The translations under genes were made by a program, and so were the position numbers. From assembly GCF_008931805.1 (NCBI RefSeq), contig NZ_CP044399.1:372001-436000 (forward strand): a stretch of 64,000 bases of DNA. The letters are read 5' to 3'. The DNA is from Moritella marina ATCC 15381 (GTDB lineage Bacteria; Pseudomonadota; Gammaproteobacteria; Enterobacterales; Moritellaceae). The notes below the pieces were generated by a model. That model was not told where the DNA came from, made no database searches, and saw only the letters and a program-made list of their open reading frames with translations. Of this stretch, positions 1 to 6,080 are shown one piece after another (position 1 is the first letter of the stretch; each line of letters opens with the position of its first letter).

Positions 1-1248
1 AAAAACACCGATGTTATTAATGAATTAGTGATTAAGATGGAGCAGGCTAGCCAACAGTTAGATTTTGAAGTAGCGGCCCGTTATCGCGACCAGATCCAAG
101 CATTAAGAGCGATTCAAGAGCAGCAATATGTCACCTCTGATTTAGGTGAGATGGATGTTATAGGCTTTGCTTTTAAAAATGGTATTGCTTGTGCGCATTT
201 ACTCTTTGTGCGTTCAGGGAAAGTCTTTGGCAGTCGCAGTTATTTCCCTAAAGTCCCTGCGGATACAGATATCAGTGAAGTGATCCAAGCTTTTTTATTG
301 CAGTACTACCTGAATAAAGAAACCCAGCAAGCGATACCTAAAGAAGTGTTACTCACTGAGTTACCTGAAGAGCATGACCTGATTGAATCGAGCTTAAGTC
401 AACTTGCAGACCGTAAGATTAAGTTGACGAGTCCGAAGCGTGGTGACAGATCTAAGTTTTTAAGGTTGGCGCTTACTAACGCGGAAACAGCTTTAACGAC
501 AAAGTTAGCGACTAAAAGCACTGTGCTTAATCGGTTTAAAGCATTGGAAAAAGTATTGAACTTTGATGGTAAGATCCAGCGTATGGAATGTTTCGATATT
601 AGCCATACTGGTGGTGAGCAAACCGTTGCATCTTGTGTTGTGTTTAACCGTGAAGGGGCGAATAAAAGCGATTATCGACTCTATAACATCAGTGGTATTA
701 CAGGCGGCGATGATTACGCAGCGATGGCACAAGTATTAGAGCGGCGTTTTAAAAAGACCATTGAAGTTGATAAAATACCGGATATTTTATTTATTGATGG
801 CGGTAAAGGGCAGATGACGCAGGCGGAGCAAGTACTAACTCGGTATGCTGATAACTTTGCTGTTAAGCGGCCTAAAATAATTGGTATTGCTAAAGGCGTG
901 ACGCGTAAAGCAGGCTTGGAAACATTAATTCTGTCGGGAGCATTGGATAACGCGGCAGATACCGAATTTTATCTACCCAGTGATTCACCAGCATTACATC
1001 TGGTGCAACATATACGTGATGAATCTCACCGTTTTGCCATTACCGGGCATCGGGCTCGTCGAAATAAAGTTAAACGCACAAGTTCTTTGGAAGGGATTGC
1101 AGGCGTTGGACCGAAACGTCGTCAAGGATTACTCAAATTTATGGGAGGCTTACAGCAGCTACGCAGTGCAAGTCGCGAAGAAATAGCAAAGGTACCAGGT
1201 ATAAGTATTGATTTAGCAGAAAAAATTTATGATTCATTGCATCAATAA
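1..1248 (+). CDS. uvrC: Excinuclease ABC subunit C, 5' truncated by window edge
   Basis: UvrC is the nuclease of the UvrABC nucleotide-excision repair complex; it incises DNA on both sides of a lesion. The frame is open from base 1, so the N-terminal GIY-YIG domain lies outside the window. What is visible starts in the UVR (UvrB-interacting) motif ([19 protein letters not shown], near residues 14-32 of the visible part). The RNase H-like endonuclease domain follows, with ECFDISH and FIDGGKGQ motifs carrying acidic catalytic residues. The C-terminal tandem helix-hairpin-helix ([16 protein letters not shown] and a second HhH near [13 protein letters not shown]) binds DNA. The next gene, pgsA, follows at once; uvrC-pgsA-tRNA order is conserved in gammaproteobacteria. 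Identification is firm. Confidence 0.97.
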   Translation, partial: KNTDVINELVIKMEQASQQLDFEVAARYRDQIQALRAIQEQQYVTSDLGEMDVIGFAFKNGIACAHLLFVRSGKVFGSRSYFPKVPADTDISEVIQAFLLQYYLNKETQQAIPKEVLLTELPEEHDLIESSLSQLADRKIKLTSPKRGDRSKFLRLALTNAETALTTKLATKSTVLNRFKALEKVLNFDGKIQRMECFDISHTGGEQTVASCVVFNREGANKSDYRLYNISGITGGDDYAAMAQVLERRFKKTIEVDKIPDILFIDGGKGQMTQAEQVLTRYADNFAVKRPKIIGIAKGVTRKAGLETLILSGALDNAADTEFYLPSDSPALHLVQHIRDESHRFAITGHRARRNKVKRTSSLEGIAGVGPKRRQGLLKFMGGLQQLRSASREEIAKVPGISIDLAEKIYDSLHQ

Positions 1249-1297
1249 GCAAGATATAGGACTATATAGGGGTTTCAATTTCAAAAGCATGAGAATA

Positions 1298-1876
1298 ATG
1301 AAAAACATACCCAATATTTTAACTTTGTTTCGCGTGATTTTAATTCCTTTTTTTGTTCTCGCGTTTTATTTACCAATTGAAAATTCGTTTTATATTGCAG
1401 CCTGGATCTTTTTTATTGCTGGCGTAACAGATTACCTTGATGGTTATTTAGCAAGACGTTGGGATGTATCAAGCAAGCTTGGCGCATTCCTTGATCCTGT
1501 AGCAGATAAAATCATGGTTATCACTGCGTTAGTGATGATTGCAGGTGATCACGACCGTATTGCTGCTACTATTGGCGAGCACAGTGCCTTATGGGTAATG
1601 ATTCCAGCGTTGATTATGATTGGCCGGGAGCTGGCTATTTCTGGTTTACGTGAATGGATGGCAGATCTCGGTAAGCGTGCTAACGTTGCTGTGGGTAGCG
1701 CTGGTAAGTGGAAAACCACGTTTCAAATGATGGCGCTAGGTGGCTTCATTTGGCAACAAGGCCCTTGGATGGTTTACCTTGCTTATCTCGTTTTTTATGC
1801 CGCAATGGTGTTAACCGTTGTTTCTATGGTGCAGTACTTTGCTGCTGCATGGGGCGAATTAACGAGTGAAGACTAA
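1298..1876 (+). CDS. pgsA: CDP-diacylglycerol--glycerol-3-phosphate 3-phosphatidyltransferase
   Basis: This integral inner-membrane enzyme makes phosphatidylglycerophosphate, the committed step to phosphatidylglycerol and cardiolipin. The protein (192 aa from this start) begins MKNIPNILTLFRVILIPFF, closely matching the family N-terminus. It carries the CDP-alcohol phosphotransferase signature as DYLDGYLARRW...GAFLDPVADK, with the expected spaced Asp residues. Several hydrophobic helices follow. The frame extends upstream into uvrC, but homology starts at this ATG or at an in-frame ATG at 1289; neither has a strong Shine-Dalgarno sequence, so the exact start is uncertain by three codons. The tRNA array lies downstream, as in the E. 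coli pgsA-glyW-cysT-leuZ region. Confidence 0.95.
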   Translation: MKNIPNILTLFRVILIPFFVLAFYLPIENSFYIAAWIFFIAGVTDYLDGYLARRWDVSSKLGAFLDPVADKIMVITALVMIAGDHDRIAATIGEHSALWVMIPALIMIGRELAISGLREWMADLGKRANVAVGSAGKWKTTFQMMALGGFIWQQGPWMVYLAYLVFYAAMVLTVVSMVQYFAAAWGELTSED

Positions 1877-1887
1877 GATTTCATTGA

Positions 1888-1928
1888 TAATGACGAAATG
1901 CTCTTTTGATAAGGTCTCGTTATTAAGG
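1888..1928 (+). terminator. Weak hairpin after pgsA
   Basis: Imperfect inverted repeat: TAATGACGA can pair with TCGTTATTA, with one G-U pair, just after the pgsA stop. There is no clear T tract, so termination here is only possible. It could equally be a processing structure before the tRNA transcript. Confidence 0.3.
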
Positions 1929-1974
1929 TGATATTTAACCCCTTTTAGCTAAAAAACAAACTGTTTAGGTTGAA

Positions 1975-1990
1975 ACGTAAACGTTTTGAA
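1975..1990. promoter_or_regulatory. PurR-like palindrome upstream of tRNA promoter
   Basis: The palindromic core ACGTAAACGTTTTGAA resembles the PurR/LacI-family operator core (AAACGTTT centre). It lies about 20 bases upstream of the -35 hexamer of the tRNA promoter. The resemblance is by eye only; a chance palindrome is quite possible. Confidence 0.25.
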
Positions 1991-2009
1991 CGATGCGATT
2001 AAAAGGGTG

Positions 2010-2037
2010 TTGACTCTATTTTTTAGGTCTGTAGAAT
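2010..2037 (+). promoter_or_regulatory. Sigma-70 promoter of the Leu/Cys tRNA array
   Basis: -35 TTGACT (2010-2015), a 16-base spacer and -10 TAGAAT (2032-2037), followed directly by a GC-rich GCGTC stretch. That GC-rich discriminator is typical of stringently controlled stable-RNA promoters. The first tRNA begins about 70 bases downstream, and no comparable promoter is obvious between the array members, so the array is probably one transcript. Confidence 0.75.
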
Positions 2038-2105
2038 GCGTCAGCACATAGGGGCTAAAGCAGTTTAATTAAAACAGCTTAGATGATATGTAAAAAGAAT
2101 GCTGT

Positions 2106-2191
2106 GCCCGAGTGGTGAAATCGGTAGACACAAGGGATTTAAAATCCCTCGCTTAATAGGCGTGCCGGTTCAATTCCGGCCTCGGGCACCA
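2106..2191 (+). tRNA. tRNA-Leu (TAA), copy 1
   Basis: Class II tRNA of 86 bases. The acceptor stem GCCCGAG pairs with CTCGGGC, the discriminator is A and the CCA is encoded. The anticodon loop TTTAAAA gives anticodon TAA. It has a long variable arm and a GGTTCAATTCC T-arm. It corresponds to E. coli leuZ, which also lies downstream of pgsA. The sequence is identical to the other four Leu copies in this window. Confidence 0.98.
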
Positions 2192-2226
2192 ATTTCTTTT
2201 TGTTAGATATAACGTTAAAAATATTT

Positions 2227-2300
2227 GGCGGGTTGGCAGAGTGGCTATGCAGCGGATTGCAAATCCGTGGACCTCGATTCGACTTCGGGACCCGCCTCCA
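2227..2300 (+). tRNA. tRNA-Cys (GCA), copy 1
   Basis: 74 bases with encoded CCA. The acceptor arm is GGCGGGT/ACCCGCC with discriminator T, and the anticodon stem-loop is CGGATTGCAAATCCG with anticodon GCA. It matches the E. coli cysT type. It is identical to the other two Cys copies here and is separated by about 70 bases from the next Leu gene. Confidence 0.98.
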
Positions 2301-2370
2301 TGATTAAAGCTTGAAAGAGCAAGTTTGTTGGTTCTGCACTGGAACGGATAAACTTTACAAAGAATTCAGT

Positions 2371-2456
2371 GCCCGAGTGGTGAAATCGGTAGACACAAGG
2401 GATTTAAAATCCCTCGCTTAATAGGCGTGCCGGTTCAATTCCGGCCTCGGGCACCA
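2371..2456 (+). tRNA. tRNA-Leu (TAA), copy 2
   Basis: Identical in sequence to copy 1 (anticodon TAA, encoded CCA). It is preceded by the Cys-Leu spacer ending AAAGAATTCAGT, which recurs before copies 3 and 4. Confidence 0.98.
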
Positions 2457-2544
2457 GTTATTAAAAATACTAGCAATAGTATATCTCGCTAAGATGTAAA
2501 ATTAGCACCCTGTATTAGCAACAAAAGTTGTGATGGCAGGATAT

Positions 2545-2618
2545 GGCGGGTTGGCAGAGTGGCTATGCAGCGGATTGCAAATCCGTGGACCTCGATTCGA
2601 CTTCGGGACCCGCCTCCA
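2545..2618 (+). tRNA. tRNA-Cys (GCA), copy 2
   Basis: Identical to Cys copy 1, with encoded CCA. The Leu-to-Cys spacer before it (GTTATTAAAAATACTAGCAA...) recurs almost unchanged between Leu copy 3 and Cys copy 3, which shows unit duplication. Confidence 0.98.
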
Positions 2619-2688
2619 TGATTAAAGCTTGAAAGAGCAAGTTTGTTGGTTCTGCACTGGAACGGATAAATTTCACAAAGAATTCAGT

Positions 2689-2774
2689 GCCCGAGTGGTG
2701 AAATCGGTAGACACAAGGGATTTAAAATCCCTCGCTTAATAGGCGTGCCGGTTCAATTCCGGCCTCGGGCACCA
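2689..2774 (+). tRNA. tRNA-Leu (TAA), copy 3
   Basis: Identical to the other Leu copies, anticodon TAA, encoded CCA. It lies 318 bases after copy 2, and 317 bases before copy 4. Confidence 0.98.
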
Positions 2775-2861
2775 GTTATTAAAAATACTAGCAATAGTAT
2801 ATCTCGCTAAGATGTAAAATTAGCACTCTGTGTTAACAATTCATTTGTCATCACAGGATAC

Positions 2862-2935
2862 GGCGGGTTGGCAGAGTGGCTATGCAGCGGATTGCAAATC
2901 CGTGGACCTCGATTCGACTTCGGGACCCGCCTCCA
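2862..2935 (+). tRNA. tRNA-Cys (GCA), copy 3
   Basis: Identical to the other Cys copies, with encoded CCA. The following spacer differs from earlier ones at only a few positions (for example GAAAAAGC in place of GAAAGAGC). Confidence 0.98.
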
Positions 2936-3005
2936 TGATTAAAGCTTGAAAAAGCAAGTTTGTTGGTTCTGCACTGGAATGAATAAACTTTACAAAGAAT
3001 TCAGT

Positions 3006-3091
3006 GCCCGAGTGGTGAAATCGGTAGACACAAGGGATTTAAAATCCCTCGCTTAATAGGCGTGCCGGTTCAATTCCGGCCTCGGGCACCA
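3006..3091 (+). tRNA. tRNA-Leu (TAA), copy 4
   Basis: Last member of the tandem array, identical to the other Leu copies. It is followed 10-40 bases later by an intrinsic terminator. Confidence 0.98.
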
Positions 3092-3103
3092 ATACTTTAT
3101 AAA

Positions 3104-3129
3104 AAAACCAGCTTATAGCTGGTTTTTTT
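3104..3129 (+). terminator. Terminator of the tRNA array
   Basis: Inverted repeat AACCAGCT / AGCTGGTT with a 3-base loop, flanked by an A run and followed by a T run. It lies 13 bases after the last array tRNA. The A/T symmetry means it may also serve the opposing hydrolase gene, which ends at 3170. Confidence 0.9.
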
Positions 3130-3169
3130 ATGCCTGTAATTTGAGTTTTGTTTTCTTTTTACTACCTTG

Positions 3170-4384
3170 CTAGTTATTCTTCAGCTTATCTTCGATGTGT
3201 TTTATAACAGTATCAAACAGGGGCATGTTGATATCATCCTTTAGGTAGCTTGGTGCTTGCTCTGTTGATGCGAATCGTGCAATGACTACCTCTGCCATTG
3301 GATCAATATATAAAAACTGACCGTGTGCACCACGCGCCATTACTTTATTGCCTTTTTCGGTATGGCGGATCCACCACAGCCCGTTATATGACCAACCCTT
3401 CATGGCTTTTAGTTTTGCTTTTTCAAACAGACTTTGGTCGCCACCTCGGGCAAGGCGATGGATATAATCACTTTTGAGCTGCTGCTCACTGCCACCAGTC
3501 CTAACAAATTCACCGAGACGAGCAAAGTCGCGTAAAGTGCAGCTAGGGGTAGTGCAAAAACCAATACTATCTAGCATGTAATAAGCATCATGTTCTGCGC
3601 CTATATGCTGCCATATGTGGGTAGATACGAGTTCTGCTAGGTCTGTATTTGTCACTCGCTGTATTAGCCAAGTTATGGCGTTAATATTTGGCTCTCTATA
3701 GGCAAAAGCCTCACCATGTTGGCCTTGCTTTTCTACAGTAACGAGGTAGTCAACGAGCGTTTTCGGTCCTTTATCATTTGGTGATGTCGGGACCATGCCA
3801 CCTGCACGTAGAAATAGCCAGACATCAGAGTTTCTATCGAAGTAATCTTCATCAAACTTTAAACCTACAAGCATATCTAACGCTTGGCGTAATGTCGCAT
3901 CCTCCCAAGCGGTACCTTTATATTCAGGTAGATAAGTAGACATTTTTGCATTCTCGTTAAGCACGCCTTTGGTTATTAATATTTCTGCGATGATCCCTGC
4001 AATTGATTTACCACATGACATGACGGTATGTGGGAGATGTGGTTTGCAGCCTGCGTGATAACTTTCATGCACCAAGACACCTTGATATAAAATAGCGAGA
4101 CCATCTGTTTGTCCATTATCTAACGCTTGCAGCCAACTGAGTTGCTCACCATTTTTTGTGGTAATGATGAGCTGCTCAAAATCCAGATCGTGTTTAGGCA
4201 AAGCCACAGCGGCTTTATCCCCACGCCATACTGATTTAGTTGGCACTAACTGCTGGATGTTAGAAAAAGTCCATCTTAGTTGCGGCCATTGATAGAAAGA
4301 ACCATCGTTAAAGCGAATTGTTTTATTTTTTTGTGGTGGAAAGCCTTGCATCCAACCTAGGGTTTCTGGATTTGAATCTTGCAT
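3170..4384 (-). CDS. Serine hydrolase of the beta-lactamase class C / 6-aminohexanoate-dimer hydrolase family
   Basis: A 404-aa protein with the penicillin-binding/class C beta-lactamase fold signature. The nucleophile motif SxxK is Ser123-Cys-Gly-Lys126 (in VMSCGKS). A Tyr motif (FAYREPN) follows about 100 residues later, at the place where this family has YxxxN. No signal peptide is apparent, so it is probably cytoplasmic, unlike true beta-lactamases. The substrate cannot be read from sequence; relatives include NylB-type amide hydrolases and esterases. It is transcribed opposite to the flanking tRNAs and lies between two tRNA-Leu transcription units, so it may have been inserted there. A 71-aa Tat-signal ORF lies upstream on the same strand, 115 bases away. 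Confidence 0.85.
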   Translation of the reverse strand: MQDSNPETLGWMQGFPPQKNKTIRFNDGSFYQWPQLRWTFSNIQQLVPTKSVWRGDKAAVALPKHDLDFEQLIITTKNGEQLSWLQALDNGQTDGLAILYQGVLVHESYHAGCKPHLPHTVMSCGKSIAGIIAEILITKGVLNENAKMSTYLPEYKGTAWEDATLRQALDMLVGLKFDEDYFDRNSDVWLFLRAGGMVPTSPNDKGPKTLVDYLVTVEKQGQHGEAFAYREPNINAITWLIQRVTNTDLAELVSTHIWQHIGAEHDAYYMLDSIGFCTTPSCTLRDFARLGEFVRTGGSEQQLKSDYIHRLARGGDQSLFEKAKLKAMKGWSYNGLWWIRHTEKGNKVMARGAHGQFLYIDPMAEVVIARFASTEQAPSYLKDDINMPLFDTVIKHIEDKLKNN

Positions 4385-4499
4385 TTTAATTTCTCATTGA
4401 ATTTTTATATTATGCCATGGGGAATATGGCGCTTAATTATCACCATGGACGGTATTATCTCGCTGTGCATGGAGTGATATGCGGTGACGTGATGTAGTG

Positions 4500-4715
4500 T
4501 TAAGGACCAAGCCAAGGGAAGTTTTTGCTATATGTAGCCGGCTCAAAGGTTTCATTTTCGACCTGGTGTTTCGCTGATGCATTTGCAGTAGGGATTGATA
4601 TGGCTACTGTGTTGCTGATGGTCACGAGTGCAACTGAAGTAAGGAATTTACGTCGAGATAGGTCTGTATTGCCACCCGAGTCTGGCGATGATTTATGTGG
4701 TGTTATTGGATACAT
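4500..4715 (-). CDS. Small protein with twin-arginine signal (71 aa), possible gene remnant
   Basis: The ORF begins MYPITPHKSS after a strong Shine-Dalgarno (AGGAGAGG, about 3-8 bases upstream). It contains a convincing Tat signal: SRRKFLTSV, then a moderately hydrophobic stretch, then an ANASA cleavage region near residue 48. Only about 23 residues would remain after cleavage. This could be a genuine short exported protein or the surviving 5' end of a larger Tat-exported enzyme whose remainder was lost. I could not extend it in another frame into the 115 bases before the serine hydrolase. Function unknown. Confidence 0.55.
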   Translation of the reverse strand: MYPITPHKSSPDSGGNTDLSRRKFLTSVALVTISNTVAISIPTANASAKHQVENETFEPATYSKNFPWLGP

Positions 4716-5079
4716 AGGCCTCTCCTAATATGAATGAGTAAAATTTATTTTTGTTTACTTAGTTATTTAAAATAGAGTATTGAATTTTATTTTTCTGTGA
4801 TTTAAATTCAGTTTTAGTAAGTAATTACAATGAGTTATGTTTACTTTATAGTTTTTAAGGAGACGGTAAAAGTCAATAGTAAAATATCTTTCATATTTTA
4901 TGTGGGAGCGATCTTGAGGGCAATTTTACTGATGACCTATACCGTGAGGGTACACATTCGATTTAATCTCGCGGGTATAGCGCCGTTCTATTTTTATTTA
5001 GTGTGATATCGCACATTAGATAATAAGCAAACAAATTGGATTTATTTTCAACTATTTGATTTATGTTTAATATTTTATA
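4716..5079. other. Intergenic gap with long inverted repeat
   Basis: No gene is visible. An imperfect inverted repeat spans 4937-4980: CTATACCGTGAG pairs with CTCGCGGGTATAG, with one mismatch and one bulge, around a 19-base loop. A TGTG-N6-CACA palindrome lies at 5002-5015. Promoters for the leftward Tat ORF should lie in the AT-rich first 100 bases, but no clear consensus stands out. Confidence 0.5.
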
Positions 5080-5107
5080 TTGACTCGACATGATTATCAG
5101 GTAAAGT
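5080..5107 (+). promoter_or_regulatory. Sigma-70 promoter of solitary tRNA-Leu
   Basis: -35 TTGACT (5080-5085), 16-base spacer, -10 TAAAGT (5102-5107), then AAGCGC. It has the same -35 hexamer and spacer length as the array promoter at 2010-2037, but the surrounding sequence differs. The tRNA starts about 45 bases downstream. Confidence 0.65.
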
Positions 5108-5151
5108 AAGCGCATATCCGGTTAGGCAGCAGCTTAACAGTTTATCACTCA

Positions 5152-5237
5152 GCCCGAGTGGTGAAATCGGTAGACACAAGGGATTTAAAATCCCTCGCTT
5201 AATAGGCGTGCCGGTTCAATTCCGGCCTCGGGCACCA
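5152..5237 (+). tRNA. tRNA-Leu (TAA), copy 5, solitary
   Basis: Identical over all 86 bases to the four array copies, including the encoded CCA. It stands alone about 2 kb downstream, with its own promoter and terminator. Confidence 0.98.
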
Positions 5238-5244
5238 AATTTAG

Positions 5245-5276
5245 AAAAAGGCTTACCTAACGGTAAGCCTTTTTTG
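5245..5276 (+). terminator. Terminator after solitary tRNA-Leu
   Basis: A strong hairpin: AAAAAGGCTTACC pairs with GGTAAGCCTTTTT across a 4-base loop and runs into a T6 tract. It lies directly after the tRNA. Confidence 0.92.
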
Positions 5277-5359
5277 CTTTCCAGCGTTAAAATAATCCTT
5301 GTCTGTTTAAACATGAGTGATATATGATATGTCATTATCTTTATGAATGATTATATTCT

Positions 5360-5884
5360 ATGTTAGCTCGGTTTGTGCGATATGTTACTCTGCTGTTTAT
5401 TATAGTTATGGGCTTAAATGCTCAGGCTAATACGCAGATAGCAGTATCAAAAACAGTACCGGCAGCACTATCGACAAAACTATCGGTAACACCGCAGTCA
5501 TCATTTTCACCAGCATCTCTGCTTGTGTCAGCGAATTCAGATAATAACGTCAGCCAAGATCGCGGTGAGTCAGAATCAAGATCACAACCAGCGCCAATAT
5601 CATCGAAAACACGCCATAATTATGATTTTGCTTTAACGGAAACGACCCGTTACAGCAGTGCCGGACGTTTACTACTAAACAACCCTAAACCGGACTACCA
5701 AGTCGAGATTGAATTATCGATTCCGCCATCACCGTCTTTTGTGATCGGCTATGCGGTTAACTTTAATCTTGAGCAATACTGGTTAACCAATACCTCCTCT
5801 TCTAAATCGCGCATATCAGGTTGGAAAGACTGTAATTTATTATATTCTCACCGCCAATTCCCCACAACGATGACACCTGTTTAA
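5360..5884 (+). CDS. Hypothetical secreted protein
   Basis: A 174-aa ORF of unrecognised family. Residues 1-23 look like a Sec signal peptide (MLARFVRYVTLLFIIVMGLN then AQA), so the product is probably periplasmic or outer-membrane associated. A Ser/Thr/Ala-rich linker follows to about residue 85. The C-terminal part is more ordered, with alternating polar/hydrophobic segments (YQVEIELSIPPSPSFVIGYAVNF) that suggest beta strands. There is no good ribosome binding site before the ATG. It sits between a tRNA terminator and secD with about 200 non-coding bases after it, so it is probably monocistronic. Confidence 0.55.
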   Translation: MLARFVRYVTLLFIIVMGLNAQANTQIAVSKTVPAALSTKLSVTPQSSFSPASLLVSANSDNNVSQDRGESESRSQPAPISSKTRHNYDFALTETTRYSSAGRLLLNNPKPDYQVEIELSIPPSPSFVIGYAVNFNLEQYWLTNTSSSKSRISGWKDCNLLYSHRQFPTTMTPV

Positions 5885-6080
5885 ACAGAAACGTACGTAT
5901 TAACCATACTGCCTTTTTGTTGCTTTATCTGCCTATTTATCCTTGTCAAACGAGCGTATTACGTGTTGTCAGGATCTTTACGCAAGTTAATCACTAATAT
6001 GCCTGCATTGTAATAAACGCTTTATATAAATCGTTATACATCAATTTCCTATATTTTTATGATATAGAGAGAAGGCATTG

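Larger units (their letters stand above)
2227..3091 (+). repeat. Tandem Cys-Leu tRNA duplication, ~317-base period
   Basis: Cys-spacer-Leu units recur three times. Leu starts are at 2371, 2689 and 3006 (spacing 318 and 317), and the spacers on both sides of each tRNA are conserved as well as the tRNAs. The first Leu-to-Cys spacer, between Leu copy 1 and Cys copy 1, is shorter and different. The block therefore looks like a single Leu-Cys-Leu ancestor amplified by unequal recombination. Confidence 0.9.

Noticed and set aside
2106-3091. Repeat array as a CRISPR
   Set aside because: The regular repeats are complete tRNA genes with CCA ends and anticodons, and the units are far longer than CRISPR repeats.
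3170-4384. Serine hydrolase as an antibiotic beta-lactamase
   Set aside because: No signal peptide and a non-canonical Tyr motif region; the family is dominated by esterases and amide hydrolases, so a resistance call is not supported.
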